Shown: in pieces, positions 36,315 to 45,228 of the stretch
Layout of the letters: every line of letters begins with the position of its first letter
Position numbering within the stretch: position 1 is the first letter of the stretch
From: Pseudomonadota bacterium
GTDB lineage: Bacteria; Desulfobacterota; Desulfobulbia; Desulfobulbales; Desulfocapsaceae
Direction of reading: 5' to 3'
DNA: 64,000 nt
Assembly (NCBI GenBank): GCA_018817385.1
Contig: JAHIUA010000084.1
Location: forward strand, 1 to 64,000
Program-made: the position numbers and the translations under genes
Notes under the pieces: model-generated
What the model saw: only the letters and a program-made list of their open reading frames with translations
The model's database searches: none
What the model was told of the DNA's origin: nothing

Positions 36315-38741
36315 TTATTGGGTGACGTTGGCATATTCTAGCTCTTTCTGTGCCATTTTTATCCAAAGGGGACTGCTACCTGTTTCGACAAGTTCTTCGT
36401 ATATTTTTAGTGATGCTTTACTATCACCTCTGGTTTTGGCAAGTTCGGCGAGTCGGTAAAGCGATTGGTCATAATGAATGGAGTCAGCCGGAATATTCGT
36501 ATAAAATTTTTCCGCCTTGTCATAAACATTAAGCTGATAAAGGCTTTCGGCAAGCATGAATTCGCTTCGGGAACGTGGCTCACCAGTTGCCACAAGCGGT
36601 TGTTCGAGAATTTCAATGACTTTTGGATAATTATTCTCGTGAAAATAGAGTGAGGCTGCAACGAGTGAGAAATCCCCAGTGTTGGGTATGGGGTGCGGAA
36701 GGAGGGCAATGGCCTCTTGATACGCTTCTTCTGCGATAAGACTTTTTATGCGCAGGAGTAAAATGTCATTCCTGTATAACCCATTGGGGTAGTGGTAACT
36801 GTATTGGTCGGAATAGTCTTCTACTATCTTGTAGTCTCCATGGTCATAAGCAGCTGAGATAAGGGGCAGGTAATACTGCTCTTTCTGGTCTTCAGAGGAA
36901 ATACTTATGAGATAAAGATAGAGCTTTGACGCTTCATTGTAAATACCAACCGCATGATATGATTGCGCTATTTCTGTTAACAGGTTGATGTCTACCCAGT
37001 TTTTTATAAAGAGTTTCCGGTTTTGCTTGGCAATAACCAGTGCCTCCACATACATTCCCTTCTGGACATATTCTTTGATGACTTGAGGAAGGAGTTCTAT
37101 GAGCAGGGCCTGGCCTGTTTCGTAAAGCTCACCTTTTCTGAAATTTCTTAGAAACTCCATGAGCAGGTTGACACTTTTGATTTTTTCATTGTTAAGGCTG
37201 TAGGCCAGGGCCTCTTTGAAGCTTGCCTCTTCCCTTGTTTCTCGGGAGACAGATTTTTCCGCAAGAGCCTTATAGTAGAGCAAGGCTTCCGGGGCCCAGT
37301 TTTTGAGATTGAGGTATTTTATATCAGTTTTCTTCAACGCCCCTCTGAAGCTGGCCTCAGTACCGGGATAGGTGTTTTCGATTCGAGCAAAGTAATCAAC
37401 CATTCCTAGTTCGGACTTGTAATGGAGTTCTGCCATGTGTTTCCGGTAGTTGATTATTCCCAGTAGCTGTTTGTCATTAATATGATTGGCTAACGTATTG
37501 TAATAGAATGCTGAATCATGGAATTGCTTGTGTTGGTAGAGGGTGTCGCAATAGCCGTTTAGTGAGAAAGTTTTGTCGAGGAGAATTTCATGCTTTTCAA
37601 GTAACTGGTAGCCCACATAGGCTTTAATTAAGTCCCCGGTTGCATACCAGTAATCCGCCTGTCGAAGTTCTTTGATGAGAAGTGTCTGCTCAGGGTAGGG
37701 AATATCATCTCGCTGAAGAAGCTCTTGCATACGCTCTAATTGATCCGTTGCCAAGGCGGTTTCAATCTGGGTGATGAGGAAATAAGGTGTCAAGGGATTG
37801 GCAGCGGTCATGAAGGGTTCAAGATTCCGTAATTCATAGTCTGCAATATAGGGATCTTGAAATTTCGCTCTCAGTAGTGCGAGAAGGTAACGGGCCAAAA
37901 CACCAATTTCTTCTTCCTCATATTCTTCAGCAAGGAGATAAAATTGTTTGTAGGCGTCGGGAAAATTTCCTTCCCGCAATAGGCTGTCTCCATAGGTAAG
38001 AGCAAGCTTTTTCTTCACTTCCGGGTCTTTTTCCCTGGCAATGCTTTCGAGAAGGAGGACCTGCGTATCACCCCACAGATTTTGCTCGGCAAGGCTATAT
38101 ATTTCTGGATTTAGAAGAGAGCTGTTTTTTTCTTTTTCGGGAGGAAGAAGGGCTATGGCGGGAAAGGGAAGCACCGTGTTTTGAACGGGAAGCGAAATGG
38201 TAACCTTGGATTCATAAATCCGAAAGAAACTCTTCCAGTCCGCTGCATAAGGTGAGGCGATCAGGGGATTGGAGTAGTCTTTAGTTGTCCTTTTGACTAA
38301 GGTCAACCCCTCAAGTCTTGCGGAAAAGTCTGGTAATGCGCTACTGTATGGATTTCCCAAAAGAATGTTGACAGTGATCTTCTCTTCTTTTTCATTAGGA
38401 ATCACATCAAATTGTTGTGGCGGATAGCGAAAATAGAATGAAAGAATGGTCTTGTTGTTTTTATTGACTGACAAAATTTTGACTATTTTGTCATCAGGCT
38501 TGAAGTAGGTGAAATCGGGCGTTACTGTTGTGTTTTCAAGGATGAAATCTACTCTTTTCTCCCTGATATTGGTGTGATAGGTTGGTGTTTTTGTGAAAGA
38601 ACAATATAATTCTATTGTATTATTTCCGTCTACCCTGTTCATGCGCGTAAGAATACTTTCGGCCCGAGTCTGACCAGGAGTCAGACAGAGAAGGATAAAG
38701 AGAATAAGAAGTGGTGTTTTTATTGTATTATTCATAGGCAT
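36315..38741 (-). CDS. exported TPR-repeat protein heading the flagellar locus
   Basis: About 808 residues. An N-terminal signal peptide (TPLLILFILLCLTPGQTRAE) is followed by a beta-rich domain of about 100 residues (NTIELYCSFTKTPTYH, KRVDFILENTTV), which resembles an AMIN-like periplasmic module. From about residue 230 to the end it is a chain of helical TPR-like repeats (for example GDSLLREGNFPDAYKQFYLL, AESLYQLNVYDKAEKFYTNI). It is therefore periplasmic or outer-membrane attached. The start is uncertain: ATG at 38741 or 38735, with no clear ribosome binding site; a TTG at 38774 adds residues before the signal peptide. Its place ahead of flgB suggests a role in motor assembly or a periplasmic motor accessory ring. 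Function unknown. Confidence 0.8.
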   Translation of the reverse strand: MPMNNTIKTPLLILFILLCLTPGQTRAESILTRMNRVDGNNTIELYCSFTKTPTYHTNIREKRVDFILENTTVTPDFTYFKPDDKIVKILSVNKNNKTILSFYFRYPPQQFDVIPNEKEEKITVNILLGNPYSSALPDFSARLEGLTLVKRTTKDYSNPLIASPYAADWKSFFRIYESKVTISLPVQNTVLPFPAIALLPPEKEKNSSLLNPEIYSLAEQNLWGDTQVLLLESIAREKDPEVKKKLALTYGDSLLREGNFPDAYKQFYLLAEEYEEEEIGVLARYLLALLRAKFQDPYIADYELRNLEPFMTAANPLTPYFLITQIETALATDQLERMQELLQRDDIPYPEQTLLIKELRQADYWYATGDLIKAYVGYQLLEKHEILLDKTFSLNGYCDTLYQHKQFHDSAFYYNTLANHINDKQLLGIINYRKHMAELHYKSELGMVDYFARIENTYPGTEASFRGALKKTDIKYLNLKNWAPEALLYYKALAEKSVSRETREEASFKEALAYSLNNEKIKSVNLLMEFLRNFRKGELYETGQALLIELLPQVIKEYVQKGMYVEALVIAKQNRKLFIKNWVDINLLTEIAQSYHAVGIYNEASKLYLYLISISSEDQKEQYYLPLISAAYDHGDYKIVEDYSDQYSYHYPNGLYRNDILLLRIKSLIAEEAYQEAIALLPHPIPNTGDFSLVAASLYFHENNYPKVIEILEQPLVATGEPRSRSEFMLAESLYQLNVYDKAEKFYTNIPADSIHYDQSLYRLAELAKTRGDSKASLKIYEELVETGSSPLWIKMAQKELEYANVTQ

Positions 38742-38757
38742 TGGTTTGTTTTGTTGA

Positions 38758-38773
38758 TGCAAAAAACGGACCA
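38758..38773 (-). promoter_or_regulatory. candidate sigma54 promoter ahead of the flagellar locus
   Basis: Minus strand TGGTCCGTTTTTTGCA matches TGGYACG-N4-TTGCA at all but one defined position. It points to the TPR-flgB series. The predicted start of transcription is only a few bases before the chosen ATG, so the leader would be very short; that is odd and lowers confidence. Confidence 0.4.
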
Positions 38774-38940
38774 AGTTGTGCGGTATCCCGTGTTGGCGTT
38801 ATTTTTTTTGTTGCCGGGGGAGCTTGAATAGTTTTTTTGAGAAAGATGTTTGATTTTTGTTCTTGATTATTGATATGATTTATTCAAATATCTCCACAAG
38901 GTAATCTTAGATTCTCGAAATTAGTACTGTGCTATTTTAA

Positions 38941-38946
38941 TATAAT
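38941..38946 (+). promoter_or_regulatory. possible sigma70 -10 element of the cheY gene
   Basis: TATAAT lies 20 bases before the cheY start, in the 224-base divergent gap with the TPR gene. No convincing -35 is seen at 17 bases. The cheY ribosome binding site GGGAGGT is at about 38954-38960. Confidence 0.3.
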
Positions 38947-38965
38947 GCGTTACGGGAGGTAACGA

Positions 38966-39337
38966 ATGGGAAAAAATGTATTGTTGGTCGATGATTCCAG
39001 CACAATGAGAAAAATTGTTGGCAGATCGCTTCGTCAGGCCGGAATTGATTTTGATAATATTTTTGAAGCTGCTGATGGAATAGAAGCCTTGGAAATCCTT
39101 GAAAAAGAGCACATTGATATCGTTCTCAGTGATATTAATATGCCTAATATGGATGGCATCAGTTTTCTTCGTGAAAAGGCAACTCGCGACAACATAAAGG
39201 GGATCCCGGTACTGATGATTTCAACTGAAACAGGAGATGATATTATTGGGGAAGCTAAATCTCTTGGGGCTGTCGGGGCCATAAAAAAGCCCTTTACTCC
39301 GGATAAGGTCAATGAGGTTCTTGGGCCGCTTCTGTAG
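38966..39337 (+). CDS. cheY: CheY-type single-domain response regulator
   Basis: A 123-residue receiver domain with no output domain. Phosphorylation residues are all present: acidic pair Asp9-Asp10 (LLVDDSSTMRK), phosphoacceptor Asp56 (VLSDINMPNMDG), Ser86/Thr87 (MISTE) and Lys108 (KKPFTP). Such proteins bind FliM when phosphorylated. No CheA kinase is in the window, so the phosphodonor is elsewhere. It is the first gene of a plus-strand group that continues with two CheX-type phosphatases, which are expected to dephosphorylate it. Confidence 0.92.
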   Translation: MGKNVLLVDDSSTMRKIVGRSLRQAGIDFDNIFEAADGIEALEILEKEHIDIVLSDINMPNMDGISFLREKATRDNIKGIPVLMISTETGDDIIGEAKSLGAVGAIKKPFTPDKVNEVLGPLL

Positions 39338-39597
39338 AGTGCTTTGGAAAATTCTTTTTTTTGATCAAGCTCGGATCAGCAACATCGAAGTCTCCGGTTC
39401 TCCATGGGACTTCGATTTTTTTTTCGGAATGTTGGCACAGGTGTCATGTGGGAAAATATGTTTGGGTACATGTCGCTGTTTGTGGGATGATACCATATTT
39501 TCCATAACCGAATTGGTGTGTAGCCGGTCAAATGATTCCCCGAGGTTTAGGGATCATTTTTTTCAGATGGCCTGAAACAACAAGCAAAGAGGGTTGT

Positions 39598-40050
39598 GTG
39601 AGTATTGAAGAGAAGGTGATTGGGTCGACCAAGGAGATTTTTTCTTCTATGGTCATGATGGAAATTAGTGTTAAGAGGGTGATGGATTATAGCGGCCCTC
39701 TTAATAACACTATTACCGGTATGGTTGGGCTTGCTGGTATTTATAGAGGAGTTTTGGCCATACATATTCCTTATCCTGTTGCAATGGCCATTACCGCCAG
39801 CTTCCTTGGCATGGACGTGGACGAAATAAATGAGGATGTTCATGATGCCATAGGCGAACTTGCCAATATGCTGGGTGGAAATGTGAAAACGATTCTTTCA
39901 GAGAAAGGAAGAGATATAGAGTTGTCACTCCCGTCTACCATTTCCGGGAGTGAGTATAGCTTCCAGTTGGATAAGGAGGTCGACACGGTGATAATAGAGT
40001 TTGATACTGGTCAAGGACAGTTTATGGTCGAAATGGTATTGGAAAAATAA
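39598..40050 (+). CDS. cheX: CheX-type CheY-P phosphatase, first copy
   Basis: About 150 residues from a GTG start at 39598, preceded by AGAGGG; an ATG further upstream in frame adds a non-family leader. The CheX active-site pattern D-x3-E-x2-N is seen in DAIGELANMLGG (Asp, Glu, Asn), followed by GRDIELSLPSTISG with the conserved Pro 22 residues after the Asn. The family removes phosphate from CheY-P using the Glu and Asn. It lies 260 bases after cheY; this spacer holds no gene. Confidence 0.85.
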   Translation: MSIEEKVIGSTKEIFSSMVMMEISVKRVMDYSGPLNNTITGMVGLAGIYRGVLAIHIPYPVAMAITASFLGMDVDEINEDVHDAIGELANMLGGNVKTILSEKGRDIELSLPSTISGSEYSFQLDKEVDTVIIEFDTGQGQFMVEMVLEK

Positions 40051-40186
40051 GTTGACTCCTTTCTGCTTTTTTCCAGATGTGTCCTCCTTCATTAGCTCTA
40101 AAGAAAACTGTTTGCCCCCCATTGTAGATGAGTCTGCTAACATTATCTGCAACATTTTTTGAGAACAAACTGACATATTCTGACAA

Positions 40187-40663
40187 ATGAATGAAACGGA
40201 AATAAATATTGGGCAGGCTATCATGGACAGTACTCGAGAAGTTTTCAGTACCATGTTGATGGTCGAGTTGAAAGCAGACGAACCGATCGAAGGACAAGGC
40301 GGTGAGGTCGATTCGAATATTACAAGTATGCTTGGGCTTGGTAAAGATATTAGAGGAATGCTGTCTGTTCATTGCCCAGGGGAGGTGGCAAAGGATATTA
40401 CCGGGACATTTCTTGGTATGGAAGTAGAAGAGATTGACGAGGATGTAAAAGACGCCATCGGAGAAATTGCTAATATGGTAGCTGGAAACCTGAAGGTGTT
40501 TTTTCAAAAACACGGTAGAGATATAGAGCTAGCCATACCGACTTCGGTTGTCGGAAATTCTTTCCGAACCAGTGGTATGTCCGGTGCACAACGAGTTGCT
40601 GTGCCCTTTTCCATGAATGGAAGAACCTTTCTTGTTGAGTTGAAGTATATGGAAAACACTTAA
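40187..40663 (+). CDS. cheX: CheX-type CheY-P phosphatase, second copy
   Basis: A 158-residue paralogue of the preceding gene. It has the same frame of motifs: MDSTREVFSTMLMVELKADE, GMLSVHCPGEVAKDITGTFL, GMEVEEIDEDVKDAIGEIAN (D-x3-E-x2-N) and GRDIELAIPTSVVG. Two adjacent CheX paralogues suggest either a heterodimer or two phosphatases for different receivers. It is followed after 156 bases by the triple-domain protein. Confidence 0.88.
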   Translation: MNETEINIGQAIMDSTREVFSTMLMVELKADEPIEGQGGEVDSNITSMLGLGKDIRGMLSVHCPGEVAKDITGTFLGMEVEEIDEDVKDAIGEIANMVAGNLKVFFQKHGRDIELAIPTSVVGNSFRTSGMSGAQRVAVPFSMNGRTFLVELKYMENT

Positions 40664-40819
40664 CGCAGGGGTTAGTTTTCTCATCTCTTTTCAATAACCT
40701 TGTTGATTATCTTTTCTCATGTATTCTTTTGTGTTCTTCTTAAGAAATTTCTCGTATTAGTCGATAGTTATTTAACTGGAATGTTTTTTCTATGATCCTT
40801 CTGCATCTAGTACACTCAT

Positions 40820-43357
40820 ATGTCCGATAATAAAGCCCAAAAAAAAATAGACAAGATCCTCGAAGTTATCCAACCCCGCATTGGAGAGGAGGTGGGAGGG
40901 CTTATTGGTGCAACCCTTTCCCTTTCAAATCTTTCCACTCGAATTGTCAGTAAAAATGATTTTTTTGCTGAACCAGCAGGGAAACTTGTTTTGGCAGAAA
41001 TTGAAGTGGCGGGTGAAGTGGAAGGGAAGGGATGTCTGCTGGTCCCGATCAAGGCTGCCATTCGACTGGGTGGCGTTCTCATTATGCTTCCGGATAATGA
41101 GTTAACTACCATTATTGCAGCGGAAGAATACAGTGAGGAATTAGCCGATTCGTATGGGGAGATTGCCAATATTATAGCTGGCGCTTATTCCTCTACATTT
41201 GAAGAGATGTACTCCAAGCCCTGTCGGTTCATTCGTAAGAAACTAGAAGTTCTACCATCTCCAACAGCAGTCCTTGAATCTGACGAACTCGTTCTTGAGC
41301 AAAATTATTATCAAGTCACAGTGTCAATGTCTTTGAATGACAAGGCCATGGGTGATTTGATCATGCTTATGCCTGCAGCGCCGTTTGGAGTGGACGAAGA
41401 AGCTCCTGGCCTTGCCAAAGATACCAAGGAGCAAGACGTGCCCTTGGTTGGCGCAGCTAGTCCGGAAACTGCTGCTGTGGCCAATGAAGGAGCGGAACGT
41501 CCTGAACAAATGGCAGACCCTGGAACACCTCCGGTATTTGGCATGTCAGCTGATAAAGCAAAAGGGAAGTTAGATGCTGTTCTCGAGGCAGTTCGGTCTC
41601 GTCTTGGAGAGGAGGTTGGGGGGCTCATTGGCGCAACCCTCGCCTTTACTGATCTCTCCACTCGCTTTGTCAGTAAGAGAGACTTTTTTGTCGATCCTTC
41701 TGCTAAGGTTGTTTGTGCCGAAATAGATGTTAGTGGCGAACTGGTAGGAAAAGGGGGGGTATTGGTGTCGCTCAAGGATGCCATCCGATTGGGCGGAACA
41801 CTCCTTATGATTCCGAATAGTGAGTTGAATGAAATTGTTGCAGCGGAAGAATACAATGAAGAATTGGCCGATTCGTATGGGGAAATTGCTAATATTTTAG
41901 CTGGTACTTTTTCCTCTACACTTGAAGAACTGTATCCCAAGTCCTGCCGCTTTATTCGGAAGGAGCTGAGCCTTGTAACGCCAGGACAGGTTGACATTGA
42001 ATCTGATGAGCCAATTCCCAACCAGAATTATTATCAGGCTTCAATGGCTATGGCCATGAATGATAAAGATATTGGCAGGTTGGTCATGCTCATCCCTGCC
42101 GCAACATTTGGTGTTGAGAAAGAAGTTTCTGCTTTTGACGATGCTCAGCCTTCCACTGCATCAGCAGGGCTTGCCAATGCCACAGAAAATGGTGAACCTG
42201 TCGCAGATTCTCATCAATCACCGGAGTTCGTTACACCTCCCAAGCTGGCAGAGGCTGGGCATGCCGGGAAGTCTTTTGATATTGATAAACAGAAAAAACG
42301 TGTTGATGCTTGTCTGGCAGAGTGTCGAAAACGTATGGCTGATGAAGTTGGTGCTTTGCTTGGCAAAGACGTGAAGTTAACAGAACATGAAGTCCGTCTT
42401 GTCAGCAAAGAAGATTATTTTTTTGATGAGGCGTCTGGGAAGCAGATCCTTGTCAACATGGATGTAGTAGGAGAAATTGAAGGTAAAGGGTATCTTTTTG
42501 TTGGCTTAAAGGATGCTATATATATAGGTGGAACGCTTATCATGCTGCCGCCTTCCGAGTTGGATCTTGTCGTTAACGATGAAGATTTCAGCGAGGATAC
42601 TGAAGATGCTTATGGAGAAATTGCAAATATTATATCAGGTGTCTATACCGCAGTTTTTGAGGAAAAGTATCCTCAAAAATGTCGGTTCATAAAAAATGGT
42701 CTTGAGAAGGTAATTCCTCTTAAAGTAGATATTGCCTCTCAGGAGCCGATGCCTGATCAACTCTATTATATGGATAGCAGCAGATTAACCATCGGAACAT
42801 GTGAGCTGGGGAAAATACAGATGCTTTTTCCTGCAACACTCCTCCAACTGGAGCAATTGAGCCAGGTGGCTGCCCATGCAGATGAACGGAGTGATGAATC
42901 CGGAAGGACAGCTGCCCCTGGTACTGGAATTGCTGTTGGGGCAGAAAGTGAGGAAATTGGTGCATCGCTGCAAGCGAATAACAACGGTTCTCGAGATCCA
43001 GAGTTGCTCATCGTCAGTAATAATAAACAGGAGTGTGTGAAAGTAACAGCTGTTTTGAATGAAAGGAATATATCGTACAGAGTTCTCAACTACAAAGACA
43101 GTGTCAGCGATTATTTGCCTGGAGAAGTCAGGGCAATTTTTCTTTTGATGGCAGATGTTGATGAGAAGGGATTAGGTGTAGCCATTAAAATCTCCGGTGT
43201 CAGTCAAGTTCCATTGATAGCCGCAGGACCGGAATGGACACGGACAAAGGTGATCAAAGCGGTAAAATATGGGGTGGATGATATCCTCCTTACTCCTGCC
43301 AGTTCTGATGATATTGGCGAAAAAATCGATTCTATCTCGGCTCAGATGGCCGCTTGA
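40820..43357 (+). CDS. three tandem CheX/CheC-like domains fused to a pseudoreceiver
   Basis: An 845-residue soluble protein. Three homologous domains lie at about 1-190, 243-431 and 487-675. Each holds the phosphatase-like signature D-x3-E-x2-N: Asp110/Glu114/Asn117, Asp351/Glu355/Asn358 and Asp596/Glu600/Asn603 (DSYGEIANI twice, DAYGEIANI once). Domains 1 and 2 are near-identical even at base level, a recent duplication of about 730 bases; domain 3 is older. Acidic, Pro/Ala/Glu-rich linkers join them. The C-terminus (about 725-845) looks like a receiver fold (ELLIVSNNKQECVKVTAVL ... GVDDILLTPASSD) but lacks the acidic pair, phospho-Asp and Lys. It is probably a multivalent phosphatase or scaffold for CheY-P. 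Function unproved; I know of no characterised protein with this architecture. Confidence 0.82.
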   Translation: MSDNKAQKKIDKILEVIQPRIGEEVGGLIGATLSLSNLSTRIVSKNDFFAEPAGKLVLAEIEVAGEVEGKGCLLVPIKAAIRLGGVLIMLPDNELTTIIAAEEYSEELADSYGEIANIIAGAYSSTFEEMYSKPCRFIRKKLEVLPSPTAVLESDELVLEQNYYQVTVSMSLNDKAMGDLIMLMPAAPFGVDEEAPGLAKDTKEQDVPLVGAASPETAAVANEGAERPEQMADPGTPPVFGMSADKAKGKLDAVLEAVRSRLGEEVGGLIGATLAFTDLSTRFVSKRDFFVDPSAKVVCAEIDVSGELVGKGGVLVSLKDAIRLGGTLLMIPNSELNEIVAAEEYNEELADSYGEIANILAGTFSSTLEELYPKSCRFIRKELSLVTPGQVDIESDEPIPNQNYYQASMAMAMNDKDIGRLVMLIPAATFGVEKEVSAFDDAQPSTASAGLANATENGEPVADSHQSPEFVTPPKLAEAGHAGKSFDIDKQKKRVDACLAECRKRMADEVGALLGKDVKLTEHEVRLVSKEDYFFDEASGKQILVNMDVVGEIEGKGYLFVGLKDAIYIGGTLIMLPPSELDLVVNDEDFSEDTEDAYGEIANIISGVYTAVFEEKYPQKCRFIKNGLEKVIPLKVDIASQEPMPDQLYYMDSSRLTIGTCELGKIQMLFPATLLQLEQLSQVAAHADERSDESGRTAAPGTGIAVGAESEEIGASLQANNNGSRDPELLIVSNNKQECVKVTAVLNERNISYRVLNYKDSVSDYLPGEVRAIFLLMADVDEKGLGVAIKISGVSQVPLIAAGPEWTRTKVIKAVKYGVDDILLTPASSDDIGEKIDSISAQMAA

Positions 43358-43472
43358 TCAGCTGATACTTCAGTATCGCACGTGTTTCTACGGAGAAGAG
43401 TGGGAGTTACCTCCCCTGGTCTGGCAGACAGGATTCACCGTCTTCAGATGGCTCGTCTGTGTTATATCTTGA

Positions 43473-44972
43473 TCAGGATTCCTCCCACATCCCCTGGAGA
43501 TCTTTTTTCTTAATTTTTTCAAGCAGGGTTGTCCTTTTAAGATTGAGCAGCTTTGCTGCCTCTTTTTTGTTCCCGCCGCTAAGTTTCATAGCTTGGATAA
43601 TAAGCAGTGTCTCGTAATCATTAATCAGCTCATTGAAATCCACCTCTCCTGCTTCCAGTTGACTGTCAGTGGGAAGTGTTGTCTGGAGTGGTTGAGAGGT
43701 CTTGGCGCCAGGTTGAGAAAAAGATGTTCCTGTAATAATGTTGGCAATCTTTTCCTGATCTATTGTACTTGGGTCAAATTCTTCCAGAAAACGTTCCGGG
43801 ATATCTTCCATCTGGATTTCTCGGCCGCTACAGAGAATGGACATATGTTGGACCATATTCTGCAATTCTCGTACATTGCCTTTCCAGTTATAAGCAAGAA
43901 GGACGGTCATTATCTCGTGTGGAATTGAAAATCGTTCTCTCCCTCGTTGAATAGTATATTGATCAATAAACACATCGAGGAGAAGAGGGATGTCCTCTTT
44001 CCGATCCTTCAGCGGTGGAATGTGCAGGGGAATGACAGATAACCGATAATAGAGATCTTCTCGGAATTGTCCTTTGGAGACAAGCTGTTCAAGATCACAG
44101 TGGGTGGCCGCAACAATACGGGTATCTACCGGAGTTGCCTTTAATCCGCCAACTGGTTCAAACTCTTTTTCCTGGAGAACTCGGAGTAATTTTGCCTGCA
44201 ACGAGGGCTTCATGTCACCTATTTCATCAAGAAAAAGGGTGCCTCCATCTGCATACTGGATGCGGCCGATTTTGTTTTGAACAGCCCCGGTAAAAGCACC
44301 TTTGGTGTATCCGAAGAGTTCACTCTCGAGAAGATCATCCGGAATTGCCGCGCAATTCACGGGGACAAAGTGTTTATTCTTGCGCCTGGAGTGGAGGTGG
44401 ATAGCTTTAGCTACAAGTTCTTTACCGGTTCCTGATTCACCTCTGATAAGAACTGTTGCAAAATCATCTTCGGAAATTTTGGTGATCAGGTCAAAAAGGT
44501 TTTTCATGGCTGGAGTTGCACCAATAAGACCATAAAAATCGTTCTTTGATTTATTATTGCTTTCTGGAACAGAATTATATTGAATGCCGAGCTTTATGCA
44601 GGCCCGTTTCAGGGCCAGTTGAATTTCTGCCTCCTGGTATGGGATGTTGATATAATAAAAAAGATTGTGGTCAAGAATTTCCTGCTCAAGTTCCAGATCG
44701 TCTTGAGGTACGGCTGCAACGATCAGAAGATCGGGGAAGCTGCTCTGGATTTCGTCGAGTAATGTTATCCCGTTGATTTCAGGAGAGAGGCCAAGATCCA
44801 GAAAAAGAATGGTAATATTTTTTTCCTGGAGTGTATTTACCAAGTCTTTCTGGTTGGAACTGACATGGAAATTGCCTGGGGAGATTTGCTCAAAGAGTTC
44901 TATGCAGGTCATCTGCGTCTCGGGAGCGCGACTGGCAAAAAGTATAGTGGGTACTGCTGGCATAGGTATCAA
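43473..44972 (-). CDS. sigma54-dependent activator with degenerate receiver (FlrC/FlbD/FleR-like)
   Basis: A 499-residue regulator. The N-terminal receiver-like domain (about 5-128) keeps a candidate Asp59 (LFLDLGL) but has lost the acidic pair (FASRAP) and the Lys (YINIPYQ). The AAA+ domain (about 150-390) is intact: GESGTGKELVAKAIHLHSRR (Walker A), GAFTGA (sigma54 contact) and GGTLFLDEIGDM (Walker B). A Fis-type HTH ends the protein (GGNKKEAAKLLNLKRTTLLE). Its location next to the flagellar locus and the sigma54 sites there suggests it drives flagellar genes. The damaged receiver implies control by protein binding or level rather than by standard phosphorylation. It is convergent with the triple-CheX gene. 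Confidence 0.9.
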   Translation of the reverse strand: MIPMPAVPTILFASRAPETQMTCIELFEQISPGNFHVSSNQKDLVNTLQEKNITILFLDLGLSPEINGITLLDEIQSSFPDLLIVAAVPQDDLELEQEILDHNLFYYINIPYQEAEIQLALKRACIKLGIQYNSVPESNNKSKNDFYGLIGATPAMKNLFDLITKISEDDFATVLIRGESGTGKELVAKAIHLHSRRKNKHFVPVNCAAIPDDLLESELFGYTKGAFTGAVQNKIGRIQYADGGTLFLDEIGDMKPSLQAKLLRVLQEKEFEPVGGLKATPVDTRIVAATHCDLEQLVSKGQFREDLYYRLSVIPLHIPPLKDRKEDIPLLLDVFIDQYTIQRGRERFSIPHEIMTVLLAYNWKGNVRELQNMVQHMSILCSGREIQMEDIPERFLEEFDPSTIDQEKIANIITGTSFSQPGAKTSQPLQTTLPTDSQLEAGEVDFNELINDYETLLIIQAMKLSGGNKKEAAKLLNLKRTTLLEKIKKKDLQGMWEES

Positions 44973-45228
44973 TACAGGTAGAACTAAAATTCCAGGTCAT
45001 CTTGTAACAATATTTTTTTGTTCAAGCTCTGGGTTATGGGAAAAAGAGTATCATTGGAGTATTCCTTGACTCCATTTCAGGGATTCGCACCCGTAGTATG
45101 GCTGATTCCTGCGGGGGACCTGCGCTAACATGTTAAACATGCCTTGGGTCTTTCCTTGCCTGACCTTGTCCCCCAAAAAACCTCATAGTTAATAATATCC
45201 TCTAGCCTATTAGGAATAGAAAAAAATG

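Noticed and set aside
38742-38774. TTG start that lengthens the TPR protein by 11 residues
   Set aside because: It adds polar residues before the signal peptide, has no ribosome binding site, and overlaps the sigma54-like site.
39433-39438. TGGCAC as a sigma54 -24 box before the first cheX
   Set aside because: No GC at the required -12 distance.
45071-45130. tRNA-like T-loop string GGGATTCGCACCC
   Set aside because: No acceptor or anticodon stems can be paired around it.
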